Shown: piece after piece, positions 8,440 through 17,276 of the stretch | How positions within the stretch are numbered: position 1 is the first letter of the stretch | How the letters are laid out: each line of letters begins with the position of its first letter | Assembly: GCF_020905295.1 (NCBI RefSeq) | Contig: NZ_JAJJMM010000001.1 | Span: 3,658,001-3,722,000 of the forward strand | Origin: Flavobacterium piscisymbiosum | GTDB lineage: Bacteria > Bacteroidota > Bacteroidia > Flavobacteriales > Flavobacteriaceae | DNA length: 64,000 nucleotides | Direction: 5' to 3' | The notes under the pieces: generated by a model | Seen by the model: only the letters and a program-made list of their open reading frames with translations | Database searches by the model: none | Told to the model about the DNA's origin: nothing | Program-made: the position numbers and the translations under genes

Positions 8440-9309
8440 ATGAATAATCAGACAGAAACTCAGAATTGCGATTTTACTTCAGAATTAAAGCTGAAAGGTT
8501 TTAAAGTATATCAGATAAATGGAGATCAAAGTAAAATACCAGTCTACAGCCGCAGGGATTTTTATAAAATTTGCATTAATACCAGTAAAAGCATTATACA
8601 ATATGCTGACCGCGGAATAGAAACCGACGGAACAATTCTGTTTTTTGGTAATCCGATTATTCCATATTCATGGGAAACTATTTCTGAAGGTTATGAAGGA
8701 TATGCCTGCGTTTTTACAGAAGAATTTTTAAAGGTAAAAGACCGTTCAGAAACGCTTCACGAATCTCCTTTATTTAAAATAGGAGGAACGCCAATTTTTT
8801 CTTTAAATGCTGAACAGAAGTTGTTTATCGATTCGTTGTTTGAGAAAATGATTAAAGAATATGAAACCGATTATGTTTTTAAAGACGATTTAATGCGCAG
8901 CTATGTCAACCTGATTATTCATGAATCGATGAAAATGCAGCCTACAGAAAATTTCTTTAAACATAAAAATGCTTCTTCGAGAATTACTTCATTATTTTTA
9001 GAATTATTAGAAAGACAATTTCCTATAGAAACAAAAAATGAACCTTTGGCATTAAAAACACCTCAGGATTATGCACAAAGTTTAGCCGTACACGTAAATC
9101 ACCTGAATCGTTCTGTAAAAGAAGTAACGGGAAAACCAACAACGGCACATATTACCGAAAGAATTATTGGCGAAGCCAAAGCATTACTGCAACACACAGA
9201 TTGGAGTATATCAGACATTGGATATTCCTTAGGATTTGAATATCCGAGTTATTTTAATAATTACTTTAAAAGACTTACAGGAACGATCCCAAAATCGCTG
9301 CGATCGTAA
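8440..9309 (+). CDS. AraC family transcriptional regulator
   Basis: 289 residues: an N-terminal cupin-like effector domain (about 15-150) and a C-terminal AraC DNA-binding domain (about 190-289). The second helix-turn-helix reads SISDIGYSLGFEYPSYFNNY, followed by FKRLTGTIPKSLR. It is the first gene of a same-strand run with two cupins and a zinc dehydrogenase, so it probably activates them. No internal Met offers an alternative start before the ligand domain is lost. Confidence 0.88.
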   Translation: MNNQTETQNCDFTSELKLKGFKVYQINGDQSKIPVYSRRDFYKICINTSKSIIQYADRGIETDGTILFFGNPIIPYSWETISEGYEGYACVFTEEFLKVKDRSETLHESPLFKIGGTPIFSLNAEQKLFIDSLFEKMIKEYETDYVFKDDLMRSYVNLIIHESMKMQPTENFFKHKNASSRITSLFLELLERQFPIETKNEPLALKTPQDYAQSLAVHVNHLNRSVKEVTGKPTTAHITERIIGEAKALLQHTDWSISDIGYSLGFEYPSYFNNYFKRLTGTIPKSLRS

Positions 9310-9370
9310 ATTGTTTCATATTCTTAATTTTTTGTTTGAATATTGTTATTTCTGATTATCGTTGCTAAAG

Positions 9371-9378
9371 TACTTTTG
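9371..9378 (+). promoter_or_regulatory. Possible -7 box of the cupin gene
   Basis: TACTTTTG matches TAnnTTTG and would start a leader of about 110 nt before the cupin gene at 9497. The nearest TTG is about 25 bp upstream, longer than the usual spacing. Confidence 0.3.
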
Positions 9379-9496
9379 CCCTGAAATAATTAGTATTAAC
9401 CTCTATCGGTTTTTCGCTGACTAAATATAACTTCTACAAAGCGCATTCTAGCTTTCTAATTTAGTTTCCAGCACTGATATACAAAACAAAATAATT

Positions 9497-9913
9497 ATGA
9501 AAGAACCAGAAAATCAATTAAATGAAACTATTTTTCCACAAGGAGATCTGGCTTCAGCGGATTATTTTACAGGAAAAGCATGGGTGAAAATGTTGGTTCC
9601 AAATGATCCGGTTTTAAATACTGCCGTTGGTAATGTAGTTTTCGAAGCAGGTGCGAGAAACAATTGGCATACACATCCCAGCGGGCAAATTCTAATTGTA
9701 ACACAAGGAACAGGATATTATCAGGAAGAAGGAAAACCAATTCAGTTACTTCAGGCAGGCGATGTTGTAAACATTCAACCCGAATTAAAACATTGGCACG
9801 GAGCTTCTCCGGATAGTGAATTTACCCATATCGCAATTAGTACCAATACCGAAAAAGGTATTGTAGACTGGCTTGAACCAGTAACCGACGAACAATACAA
9901 TAGCTTTAAATAA
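9497..9913 (+). CDS. Cupin-domain metal enzyme (hydroxynitrile-lyase-like family)
   Basis: 138 residues forming one cupin barrel. Motif 1 is WHTHPSGQILIV (two His and a Gln); motif 2 ends in KHWHGASP, which supplies the third His. This is the ligand set I recall for small Mn-dependent cupins such as the bacterial hydroxynitrile lyases, which also share ADYFTG near the start and VTDEQY at the end. The real substrate is unknown. Most relatives are annotated simply as cupin proteins. A paralogue follows at 10009 and an AraC regulator precedes. Confidence 0.82.
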   Translation: MKEPENQLNETIFPQGDLASADYFTGKAWVKMLVPNDPVLNTAVGNVVFEAGARNNWHTHPSGQILIVTQGTGYYQEEGKPIQLLQAGDVVNIQPELKHWHGASPDSEFTHIAISTNTEKGIVDWLEPVTDEQYNSFK

Positions 9914-10008
9914 ATTAAGTAAAAGTGTTGTTTGGCGAGATCTAACGATTAATTAACGGTTTTTGTTAGCTCTTATTTAAATAAAATCAATCTCAAAAAA
10001 TCTATTTT

Positions 10009-10413
10009 ATGTCAACACTTTATACTTCCGCTATTGAAGAGGGAAAAATCCCGAATACTTTCATGACTGGTAATGTTTCTTATAAAAAACAAACCAGCAA
10101 TATTCATCCGGATAATACGATGATTAAAGAAATCTCTTTTGAACCGGGATCAAGATGCAAATGGCATATTAATGCAAGTTTGCAATTATTTATCGCAACA
10201 GACGGAATTGGCTATTTTCAGGAAAAAGGTTCTGCCATTCGTTTGCTTCATAAAGATGAGGTAGTTACCATTTTACCGGGCGTAGAACATTGGTATGGTG
10301 CAACACCTTTTAGTAAATTTTCGCACATTAGCATTATCACAGAAATCGACAAAGGAAAAGGAATCTGGTTAGAAAGCGTAACCGATGAAGAATATTTTAG
10401 TTTTGGAAAATAA
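10009..10413 (+). CDS. Divergent cupin paralogue with altered metal site
   Basis: 134 residues, co-linear with the preceding cupin (WLE.VTDEEYFSF at the C-terminus, VEHWYGATP for KHWHGASP). Motif 1 reads KWHINASLQ instead of NWHTHPSGQ: the first His and the Gln remain, but the second His is Asn. HWHG has become HWYG. If the ligands are as in the related Mn cupins, one metal ligand has been replaced, so the protein may bind metal weakly, use a different chemistry, or act as a partner or sensor for its neighbour. Confidence 0.78.
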   Translation: MSTLYTSAIEEGKIPNTFMTGNVSYKKQTSNIHPDNTMIKEISFEPGSRCKWHINASLQLFIATDGIGYFQEKGSAIRLLHKDEVVTILPGVEHWYGATPFSKFSHISIITEIDKGKGIWLESVTDEEYFSFGK

Positions 10414-10414
10414 A

Positions 10415-10660
10415 CTAAGTTTCTGAGTTGCTAAGGCTCTAAGTTACTAAGTAAAAAACGGAGAATCTTTAGAACATATTTTAAAAGAAAATTTTGCGAC
10501 TTTGCGCGAAATAATATTTTTTCATGCAGATTTTAAAAGATTTTTAGCTGATATTATTTCAGTCAAATTTGCTTAAATCCTCTTAAACCTACGTGAAACT
10601 ATACCAACTCTAAAGCAAAAAAAACTTAGAACCTTAGCAACTTAGTATCTCAGTACCTTA
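10415..10660. repeat. Repeat cluster bounded by inverted CTNAG arrays
   Basis: The left part (10415-10452) has CTNAG every 8 bp (TTCTGAG, TTGCTAAG, GCTCTAAG, TTACTAAG); the right part (10622-10660) is its inverse. Between them are GCAGATTTTAAAAGATTT-type palindromes. It fills the gap before the dehydrogenase gene; no coding sequence. Confidence 0.65.
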
Positions 10661-10680
10661 AAAAATAAAAAACAAAAAAA

Positions 10681-11733
10681 ATGGAAACAAAAAACATAAA
10701 AGCCTTTGGTACAGAAGCTGCCGAAGCACCTTTACAAACATTAGACATTCAGCGTAGAGCGGTATTAGCGCATGACGTAGAAATCGAAATTTTATATTGC
10801 GGAATCTGCCATTCCGATTTACACTCGGCGAGAAACGAGTGGCACGGAACGATTTACCCAATAGTTCCGGGACATGAAATTGTGGGTCGTATAACAAAAG
10901 TGGGCGATCACGTAAAAGGTTTTAAAGTTGGAGATTTGGCCGGAGTAGGATGTATGGTCGATTCATGTAGAGAATGTGAACATTGTAAAGACGGATTAGA
11001 GCAATTTTGTGATCCCGGAAATACATTAACATTCAATTCTCCTGATGTTCATTTGGGCGGACAAACTTTTGGAGGATATTCTCAAAGCATCGTAGTCGAT
11101 GAAAATTATGTATTGCATGTTTCAGACAAATTAGATCTTGCCGGAGTTGCTCCTTTATTATGTGCCGGAATCACGACTTATTCTCCATTAAAACACTGGA
11201 AAGTGGGCCCTGGACAAAAAGTTGGGATCGTTGGGATCGGTGGTTTAGGACATATGGGAATTAAACTTGCAAAAGCAATGGGCGCTCATGTCGTTGTTTT
11301 TACCACCTCATTATCTAAAACCGAAGATGCAAAACGTTTAGGTGCAGATGAAGTTGTTTTATCTACAGATCCGGAACAAATGGCGAAACATGCAAAATCA
11401 CTTAACTTTATTTTAGATTGCGTATCGGCGGAACATAATATAGATTCTTATTTGAATTTACTAAAAGTAGACGGAACTCTTACATTAGTTGGTGCTCCAA
11501 TGGAACCACTTCCGGTAACATCATTTAGTCTTTTATTAGGCAGAAGAAGTTTTGCAGGTTCAAACATTGGCGGAATTGCCGAAACTCAGGAAATGCTTGA
11601 CTTCTGTGCAGAACATAACATTACGGCAGACATCGAAATTATTGGTGTTGATGAAGTAAACGATGCTTACGAAAGATTATTAAAAGGGGATATTAAATAC
11701 CGTTTTGTAATTGATATGGCTTCGTTGAAGTAA
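10681..11733 (+). CDS. Zinc-dependent NAD(P) alcohol dehydrogenase, YahK/CAD type
   Basis: 350 residues, full-length medium-chain dehydrogenase. Catalytic zinc ligands are in GICHSDLH (Cys43) and PGHEIVG (His65); the structural zinc site is CRECEHCKDGLEQFC. The nucleotide-binding motif is GIGGLGHMGIKLAKAMGA. GVGCMVDSC and YSPLKHW are typical of the cinnamyl-alcohol/YahK branch, which reduces a broad range of aldehydes. Its place after an AraC regulator and cupins suggests an aldehyde detoxification or carbonyl-compound pathway. Confidence 0.92.
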   Translation: METKNIKAFGTEAAEAPLQTLDIQRRAVLAHDVEIEILYCGICHSDLHSARNEWHGTIYPIVPGHEIVGRITKVGDHVKGFKVGDLAGVGCMVDSCRECEHCKDGLEQFCDPGNTLTFNSPDVHLGGQTFGGYSQSIVVDENYVLHVSDKLDLAGVAPLLCAGITTYSPLKHWKVGPGQKVGIVGIGGLGHMGIKLAKAMGAHVVVFTTSLSKTEDAKRLGADEVVLSTDPEQMAKHAKSLNFILDCVSAEHNIDSYLNLLKVDGTLTLVGAPMEPLPVTSFSLLLGRRSFAGSNIGGIAETQEMLDFCAEHNITADIEIIGVDEVNDAYERLLKGDIKYRFVIDMASLK

Positions 11734-11850
11734 CTAAGTAACTAAGGTTCTGAGATTCTAAGTTTAAACTTTTTGCCTTTGCTGCTCAATTTCATTAATT
11801 TAAGCTTAAAAAAATAATCTCGCAAAGGCGCTAAGACGCAAAGTTTAAAG
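11734..11850. repeat. CTNAG array and TTTGCGAGATT-type repeat
   Basis: Immediately after the dehydrogenase stop are a CTAAG-rich stretch (11734-11763) and an inverted copy of the GCGCCTTTGCGAGATT motif (CTCGCAAAGGCGCTAAGACG, 11819-11838). Non-coding. Confidence 0.55.
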
Positions 11851-11876
11851 ACAATATTGGTTATAATAAATATCTT

Positions 11877-11912
11877 AAAAGGTCTGGCTTTTATAAAGTC
11901 AGACCTTTTTTT
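11877..11912 (+). terminator. Intrinsic terminator
   Basis: AAAAGGTCTG (11877-11886) pairs with CAGACCTTTT (11900-11909) and is followed by a T run. It ends the cupin/dehydrogenase unit and separates it from the next AraC gene. Confidence 0.85.
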
Positions 11913-11943
11913 ATTCTTTTAAAAACTTATGCTATTTAATTAT

Positions 11944-11951
11944 TAATTTTG
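11944..11951 (+). promoter_or_regulatory. -7 box supporting a TTG start
   Basis: TAATTTTG matches TAnnTTTG and predicts transcription from about 11957, some 20 nt before the TTG at 11979. Confidence 0.4.
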
Positions 11952-11978
11952 AAATTGAACAACTAAACACTTTTTCTC

Positions 11979-12827
11979 TTGCAAAAAAAATCAATTCCTG
12001 TTTTATCCGTTGGCAATATACTTGGAGAAGAAACTTTGGGTATTACCTTATTTCGCCATAGCGTAAAAGGAAGAAATGAATTCGAGCAGCCACATAAGCA
12101 TGACTTTTATCTGGTATTTTTTGTTGAGAATGGTTCCGGGTTTCACAATGTCGATTTTACTCAATATACAGTAAACGATTATCAGGTTTATTTTATCAGG
12201 CCGGGGCAGGTACACAACTGGTCGCTTGATGTAGATACTTCGGGGTTTCAGCTGATGCTTTCTGCCGATGTGATTAGTATTTTTTCGAATTTAGGGAAAT
12301 TTCCGTTTTTTGAGCAAAGTGTTCCTTCTTGTCTTTCTTTAAACAAAAAAGAATTTGAGGAATTTAAAAATCATTTACATCAAATAGAATTACTATTGTC
12401 TGATAACGATACACTTACCAAAGAAATAGTTTTACTGCGTTTGCATTTACTGCTCAAATTATTGCAAAAAGAATATTTGAATCAGTTTCCTGAACACGAT
12501 TCATCGACCAAACCTGAGAAAATAATAAAAGGGTTTACTATTTTAATTGATGATTATTTCAGTAAAGAACCTTCGGTGAATTTTTATGCCGATAAATTAA
12601 ATATTACCTCTAATTATCTCAACATCCTCTCGCAGAAATATTTAAAGGTTCCGGCAAGTGATGTGATAAGACAAAGAACCATTCTTGAAGCTAAACGTTT
12701 GCTAACCAGTACCGATTTGTCTATTAAAGAAATTGGTTACCAACTTGGTTTTAATGACAATACTTATTTTACCAAAGTCTTTAAAAAATATGCAGGAAAA
12801 ACTCCGGGAGATTTTAAAAAATTATAA
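11979..12827 (+). CDS. AraC family transcriptional regulator (TTG start)
   Basis: 282 residues. Residues 25-110 are a cupin-like sensing domain (EQPHKHDFYLVFFVENGSG, then VYFIRPGQVHNW). Residues 185-282 are the AraC DNA-binding domain (TSNYLNILSQKYLKVPASD, then DLSIKEIGYQLGFNDNTYF and TPGDFKK). No ATG is available before the sensing domain, and a promoter-like box sits about 27 bp upstream, so TTG at 11979 is taken as the start. It immediately precedes the amidohydrolase gene and probably controls it. Confidence 0.85.
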   Translation: MQKKSIPVLSVGNILGEETLGITLFRHSVKGRNEFEQPHKHDFYLVFFVENGSGFHNVDFTQYTVNDYQVYFIRPGQVHNWSLDVDTSGFQLMLSADVISIFSNLGKFPFFEQSVPSCLSLNKKEFEEFKNHLHQIELLLSDNDTLTKEIVLLRLHLLLKLLQKEYLNQFPEHDSSTKPEKIIKGFTILIDDYFSKEPSVNFYADKLNITSNYLNILSQKYLKVPASDVIRQRTILEAKRLLTSTDLSIKEIGYQLGFNDNTYFTKVFKKYAGKTPGDFKKL

Positions 12828-12964
12828 TTTTTACCATCTTTCTCCGTAATATTACCGTTATCATTTTAAGTTTATAACGATTTTTGCAATGTAATAATAC
12901 TGTTGATTATTAGAGTGTTATTGTGAAATCGTATAACAAACTCAAAGAAGATAAAATATAATTT

Positions 12965-14323
12965 ATGGAAGATCATAAAATAAGCCGAAAAAAATTCTTA
13001 GGATTGGGAGCCGCAGCAACCGGAGCCGCTTTGTTTTCAGGAATTGGAGGAAATGTCGTTGCGCAGGTTTTACCCGAAGAAAACAAAACAGCTTTAAACG
13101 AATATCTTTTAATTAATGTACGATTAGAAGATGGTTTTGAATACAACGATAAAAATGAAGTAATTGCTACCAAAACAGCACTTTATACTATTCATATTGC
13201 TAATGGTAAAATAAAAAGCATCACGACAGGAAAGTCGGCTTTGAAGTTGAAAACAATTGATGCCAAAGGACTTTTGATGCTTCCGGGATTACGCGATATG
13301 CACATTCATATTGATAAAACGTACTACGGCAGCGGAATCTGGAATGCAGCGCCCAGAAAAGGATATACGGTAAAAGATATGATTACGCTGGAACAAAAGT
13401 TGATTCCGCAATTATTACCGGATTCTCAGCATAAAGCCGAAGAAGCGATTAAACTAATGCAAAGTCAGGGAAGTTATTTTGCGCGTTGCCAATGTAATAT
13501 CGATCCTGTAAGCGGACTAAAAAGTCTGGAACATTTGCAGACAGCTTTAGATAAAAATAAAGAGAATTTTGGTTCTGAAATTGTAGCGTTTCCGCAACAC
13601 GGAATTTTATATTCAAAATGTGAACCTTTATTAAGAGAAGCGGCTTCGATGGGAATTGATTTCATAGGCGGACTTGACCCAACAAATGTCGATGGCAATA
13701 TGGAGAAATCGCTTGATGTAATGTTTCAAATTGCAATTGATAATAATAAAGGTGTCGACATACACTTGCATGAATCGATACCATCTGGAAAAGCTGCGAT
13801 TGAATACATGATTAAAAAAACCGAAGAAAACAAACAGCTACAAGGAAAAACCTATATAAGTCACGGTTTCGCGCTTGCGAAAATGGATCCAAAAGATCTG
13901 GAGAAAATTGCCGAGCAAATGGGTAATCTGGGAATAGGAGTAGTGTCAGGAATTCCGATTGGGAAAACGATAATGCCAATTCCAACTTTAAAAAAATACG
14001 GCGTAAAACTAATGACCGGAACCGATAGTATTGTCGATCACTGGCAGCCTTTCGGGACTTGCGATATGATGGAAAAAGCAAAATTATGTGTTCAGCTTTA
14101 CGGCTGGACAGACGAGTATAATTTAAGCAGAGCCTTACACATCGCAACAAAAGATGAAATATTACCGCTTAACGATTCAGGAACAAGAGTTTGGCCAGCA
14201 GTCGATAACGAAGCCAATTTTATCTTAGTAAAAGCAAGCTGTTCCGCCGAAGCCGTAGCGCGTTTGCCAAAAAGAGAAGGAGTTTTTTATAAAGGAAAAA
14301 AGATAGCTGGGGATCTTTCTTAA
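12965..14323 (+). CDS. Tat-exported metal-dependent amidohydrolase (cytosine-deaminase-like)
   Basis: 452 residues. The N-terminus carries a twin-arginine-type signal with an Arg-Lys variant (SRKKFLG, residues 7-13) and an Ala/Gly-rich core ending near VVAQ. The amidohydrolase TIM barrel follows, with the metal motif DMHIHIDKT (His113, His115), a HLHES motif and GTDSI for the catalytic Asp. The pattern is closest to cytosine deaminase and related N-acyl or cyclic-amide hydrolases. Periplasmic location is inferred from the signal. It is probably regulated by the AraC gene just upstream. Confidence 0.85.
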   Translation: MEDHKISRKKFLGLGAAATGAALFSGIGGNVVAQVLPEENKTALNEYLLINVRLEDGFEYNDKNEVIATKTALYTIHIANGKIKSITTGKSALKLKTIDAKGLLMLPGLRDMHIHIDKTYYGSGIWNAAPRKGYTVKDMITLEQKLIPQLLPDSQHKAEEAIKLMQSQGSYFARCQCNIDPVSGLKSLEHLQTALDKNKENFGSEIVAFPQHGILYSKCEPLLREAASMGIDFIGGLDPTNVDGNMEKSLDVMFQIAIDNNKGVDIHLHESIPSGKAAIEYMIKKTEENKQLQGKTYISHGFALAKMDPKDLEKIAEQMGNLGIGVVSGIPIGKTIMPIPTLKKYGVKLMTGTDSIVDHWQPFGTCDMMEKAKLCVQLYGWTDEYNLSRALHIATKDEILPLNDSGTRVWPAVDNEANFILVKASCSAEAVARLPKREGVFYKGKKIAGDLS

Positions 14324-14324
14324 G

Positions 14325-14600
14325 GTTCTGTTCTAAGTCGGTAAGATTCTAAGGTTCTTAGGTTCTAAGTTTTTAACCTCTAATATTTCAACGATTAAAT
14401 CATTCTTACGAAGTTATATAAGCAGTTCCGAAGGAACGTAAAATATTGCACAAGATGGATTTTTAATCCATCTTGTGCAGTCAAATAATTTAGATCATAT
14501 AAAAAAGATGCACGGCAGTGCGTCTCTACAAAACCTTAGAACCTTAAAAAGAAAAACTTAGAACCTCAGAACCTTAGAATCTCAGTACCTTAAAAAAAAA
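14325..14600. repeat. Repeat cluster with CTNAG arrays at both ends
   Basis: CTAAG-type arrays occupy about 14325-14375 and, inverted, 14535-14595. Inside are the perfect hairpin at 14448-14478 and a GCACGGCAGTGC palindrome (near 14509). No gene can be supported in this 340-bp gap. Confidence 0.6.
14448..14478. repeat. Perfect 14-bp stem hairpin
   Basis: GCACAAGATGGATT pairs exactly with AATCCATCTTGTGC across a TTT loop. There is no T run after it, so it looks like a REP-type hairpin and not a terminator. Confidence 0.75.
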
Positions 14601-14603
14601 AAG

Positions 14604-14641
14604 AAAACCCCTCAAGCAATTCAACTCTTGAGGGGTTTTTG
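14604..14641. terminator. Bidirectional terminator between convergent genes
   Basis: AAAACCCCTCAAG (14604-14616) pairs with CTTGAGGGGTTTT (14627-14639), with an A run on the left and a T run on the right, so it can serve both strands. It lies 24 bp beyond the stop of the DUF4142 gene. Confidence 0.88.
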
Positions 14642-14665
14642 AAAATAAATAATAACCAATTAAAT

Positions 14666-15256
14666 TTATTTCTTTTTGTCTAAGTCTTGTTTTAGCAATT
14701 TCGCATGCTCCAAATGAGCAGTAAGCGGTGCTATATTATTTGATGCCCAAAGCTTAACATCTTCATCTTTTGCATCTTTAGTTGCTTTTTGCAACTTATC
14801 GATCGCTTTTTCGTGTCCGTCGATCATCATATCAGCGAACTTTTTATCAAAATCAAGACCTGATTTTTCATTCAGTTTTTTATATTCCTCCTGACCATCT
14901 TCGGTAAGCGAAGTAGGTAAGGTGAAGTTTTTAGCTTTAGCCAAAGCACTTACTTCAGAAGCCGATTTGGTATGCTCATCAACAAGCATTTTTCCAAATT
15001 TTTTAACCTCAGGATTGGTACTTTTAGTTTGAGCCAGTTTTCCGATTTCGATTTCAGCAAGATTCACTTCTGCTATATCTACTAAAAATTCCGAATCATC
15101 TTTTTTATCATCAATTGAGTCAAATTTGGCTTCGTTACTATCTTCAGCAACTTCTTTTGGATCTTCTTGTTTTGTTTCGTTTTTACAAGAATTCAGGGAA
15201 ACGATTAATAATCCTGCTCCTAAAATTACTTTTCCGGCTAATAGTATTTTTTTCAT
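14666..15256 (-). CDS. DUF4142 lipoprotein
   Basis: 196 residues. The signal peptide ends in a lipobox (LNSC, Cys24), followed by a charged linker (about 25-55). The DUF4142 four-helix, ferritin-like domain (about 58-196) shows EFLVDIAEVNLAEIEIGKLA, MLVDEHTKSASEV, MMIDGHEKAIDKL and HLEHAKLL. Proteins of this family are predicted periplasmic or outer-membrane proteins without an assigned reaction, often induced by stress. Single gene with its own terminator. Confidence 0.9.
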   Translation of the reverse strand: MKKILLAGKVILGAGLLIVSLNSCKNETKQEDPKEVAEDSNEAKFDSIDDKKDDSEFLVDIAEVNLAEIEIGKLAQTKSTNPEVKKFGKMLVDEHTKSASEVSALAKAKNFTLPTSLTEDGQEEYKKLNEKSGLDFDKKFADMMIDGHEKAIDKLQKATKDAKDEDVKLWASNNIAPLTAHLEHAKLLKQDLDKKK

Positions 15257-15429
15257 GATTTATAAGTTTAAATGTTATAATGTAAAATTATTAAGACTGT
15301 GTGAAGAATGCCTTACAGTATTTTTTGATAATGTTACAGGATTTGAATTTTCTTAGAAATAATATGTAATACAAATAGTATTATATTCGCAAAACTAAAA
15401 AAGCATATATCAATCGAACTAAATATTTT

Positions 15430-16329
15430 ATGAATGCTATAGCAAACTCTGCAATTCAACACAAAATTTTAATAGTGTTACTTTTTTTAGTTTCAATTCG
15501 TCTAGCTGCTCAAGCAACTTATGTGGGATTTATAGATAAGTATCCTATAGAATTTATTACAGATCTTAATTCAGAGGGTTCTGGAAATGCCATTTATGCT
15601 TATACTAATTATGATACTCCTATCGTAATAAGCGGAACACTTAAAAAGGGAATACTAACTTTTTATGAAAAAGATAAAACAGGCAATGATACAGCGAAAA
15701 TAACTTTTGAATATTTTAATTCCAAAAGCAAGAAGCTAGAAGGAAAATGGACAGACTTAAACACAAAAAAAGAACTTAACATTAGTTTATCAAAAACATT
15801 TGAAGTCGAATATGGAGATAATATTGAATGGAAAAACAGGGAAATTTTACAGTCTGTTTCTTTAAAAGGGAAATACTTTAAGTTGATTGTTTCAAAAATG
15901 AGAGGTGATTTTGATGCAAAAGTAACCGGAGTTAAAATTCTGGAGAAAAAAACGGACAAGCTGCTTCAGCAAATTGATATGGATTGTCAGCTTTTGGGTT
16001 TAAACAATATAAGTACCGACGATTATAATTTTGACGGAATTGAAGATTTTTCTGTTTTTGAGGGAGGTACTGCCGGACCCGACACTACAAGCTTGTATTT
16101 TTTATATAATCCCATCACAGGAAAATATTTTGAAAGTGGTTTCAGCGGGACCTCATTAGAGTTCGACAGTAAAACGAAAAGAATTAGTGAACACAATCAA
16201 TGCTGCGCAGGAACAAGTCAAATGAATGCAGAGTATAAAGTTGTAAACAATAAGATGGTTCTAATCAAGAAAACCTGTCTTAAATTAGACATTAAATCCG
16301 GCGAATTAAAAAAGGTAAAATGTGATTAA
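15430..16329 (+). CDS. Secreted protein with XAC2610-like C-terminal part
   Basis: 299 residues with a signal peptide (hydrophobic ILIVLLFLVSIRLAAQ; cut probably after Q). Residues about 25-125 form a beta-rich domain; residues about 170-295 contain STDDYNFDGIEDFSV, FLYNPITGKYF and NQCCAGTS, the pattern I associate with XAC2610-related proteins (Asp-rich loop like a metal site). The function is unknown. It overlaps the leader of the next small lipoprotein gene. Confidence 0.7.
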   Translation: MNAIANSAIQHKILIVLLFLVSIRLAAQATYVGFIDKYPIEFITDLNSEGSGNAIYAYTNYDTPIVISGTLKKGILTFYEKDKTGNDTAKITFEYFNSKSKKLEGKWTDLNTKKELNISLSKTFEVEYGDNIEWKNREILQSVSLKGKYFKLIVSKMRGDFDAKVTGVKILEKKTDKLLQQIDMDCQLLGLNNISTDDYNFDGIEDFSVFEGGTAGPDTTSLYFLYNPITGKYFESGFSGTSLEFDSKTKRISEHNQCCAGTSQMNAEYKVVNNKMVLIKKTCLKLDIKSGELKKVKCD

Positions 16330-16366
16330 GTTTAGTTTTAAGTGTAAAATAAACCCAAGAAAAGTT

Positions 16367-16828
16367 ATGAAAAGAAATATACTATGTTGTTTTATTGCGG
16401 CTACATTATTTTCCTGTCAAAGTAAAGAAGTTAAAGACGCTTCTGCAAATCATAAGACAAAAACAGATTCATCAAAAAACAAGAGTTTAGTATCTTCAAA
16501 ACAAATTGTTTTAGGAGAAGACAAAGACGAAATAAATGCGTTAGTAAAAGGAATTTATGACGTAAACGGCGAAGTATTTATTGATATTGATCTTGTGCAG
16601 ATAAAATTTGAAAATGTTGATGAAAGAGTTGTTGTAAATGAAAATCCAAAAATAAGAACTTATAAGGTTGACTTCAAAACACTTATTTATTCGAAAGATT
16701 GTAAAACTTTAAATCTGAAAGAATTTATTAAAAGTAAAAACAAAATTTTGCAGGATAAGACAATTATCTTAGTCGGAAAAGCAAAAGACGGAAGAATGGA
16801 AAGCTTAAATTTTGGATGTTATGGTTGA
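16367..16828 (+). CDS. Small lipoprotein, unknown
   Basis: About 153 residues from the ATG at 16367. An upstream in-frame ATG at 16322 overlaps the previous gene and would bury the signal peptide, so it is rejected. Lipobox TLFSC gives Cys17. After a Ser/Lys-rich linker comes a single beta-rich domain (QIVLGEDKDEINALVKGIYD and following). No family recognised. Second of three small exported-protein genes in a row. Confidence 0.65.
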   Translation: MKRNILCCFIAATLFSCQSKEVKDASANHKTKTDSSKNKSLVSSKQIVLGEDKDEINALVKGIYDVNGEVFIDIDLVQIKFENVDERVVVNENPKIRTYKVDFKTLIYSKDCKTLNLKEFIKSKNKILQDKTIILVGKAKDGRMESLNFGCYG

Positions 16829-16877
16829 TTTTGAATATCAACTTTCTACTTGATTATAAAAACCTTAAAAATTATAA

Positions 16878-17276
16878 ATGAACGCTAACATTAAACTTTT
16901 GCCTTTTTTATTTCTTATTCTTTTTGCAAGTTGCGATCCTGCGCATGATATTTTATTCATCAATAAAATGAATACTTCTGTTAAGGTAAAAATTAATCTT
17001 GATCCAAAAACAGACAACTATAATCTAAAAAGAATTGCAGTTGGTGATTCGATTGTATTTGATTTAAAGAAAGACTCAGTAGGGTGTATTTCTTTTGGAA
17101 TTGGAAATTGGTCCAAAAAAGAAATTCAGGAAGCCGCAAACTCCATAAAAGTAATTGAAATTGAAACAAGGGATATTAAGACTATTTATAAATCAAAAAA
17201 AGCGATCAATACTATTTTGGATGAAAATGTAAAAGGAACCCTATTTAAAAGTTTAATTGAAATAAATATTAAGTAG
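16878..17276 (+). CDS. Small lipoprotein, unknown
   Basis: 132 residues with a short lipoprotein signal (LFLILFASC, Cys19). The mature part of about 110 residues begins DPAHDILFINKMNTSVKVKI, a beta-strand pattern, and has no recognisable catalytic motif. It lies 49 bp after the previous lipoprotein gene and is probably co-transcribed. Confidence 0.62.
   Translation: MNANIKLLPFLFLILFASCDPAHDILFINKMNTSVKVKINLDPKTDNYNLKRIAVGDSIVFDLKKDSVGCISFGIGNWSKKEIQEAANSIKVIEIETRDIKTIYKSKKAINTILDENVKGTLFKSLIEINIK

Noticed and set aside
13812..14150. 112-codon minus-strand frame opposite the amidohydrolase
   Set aside because: Shadow of a clear enzyme gene; composition is a mirror of its codons.
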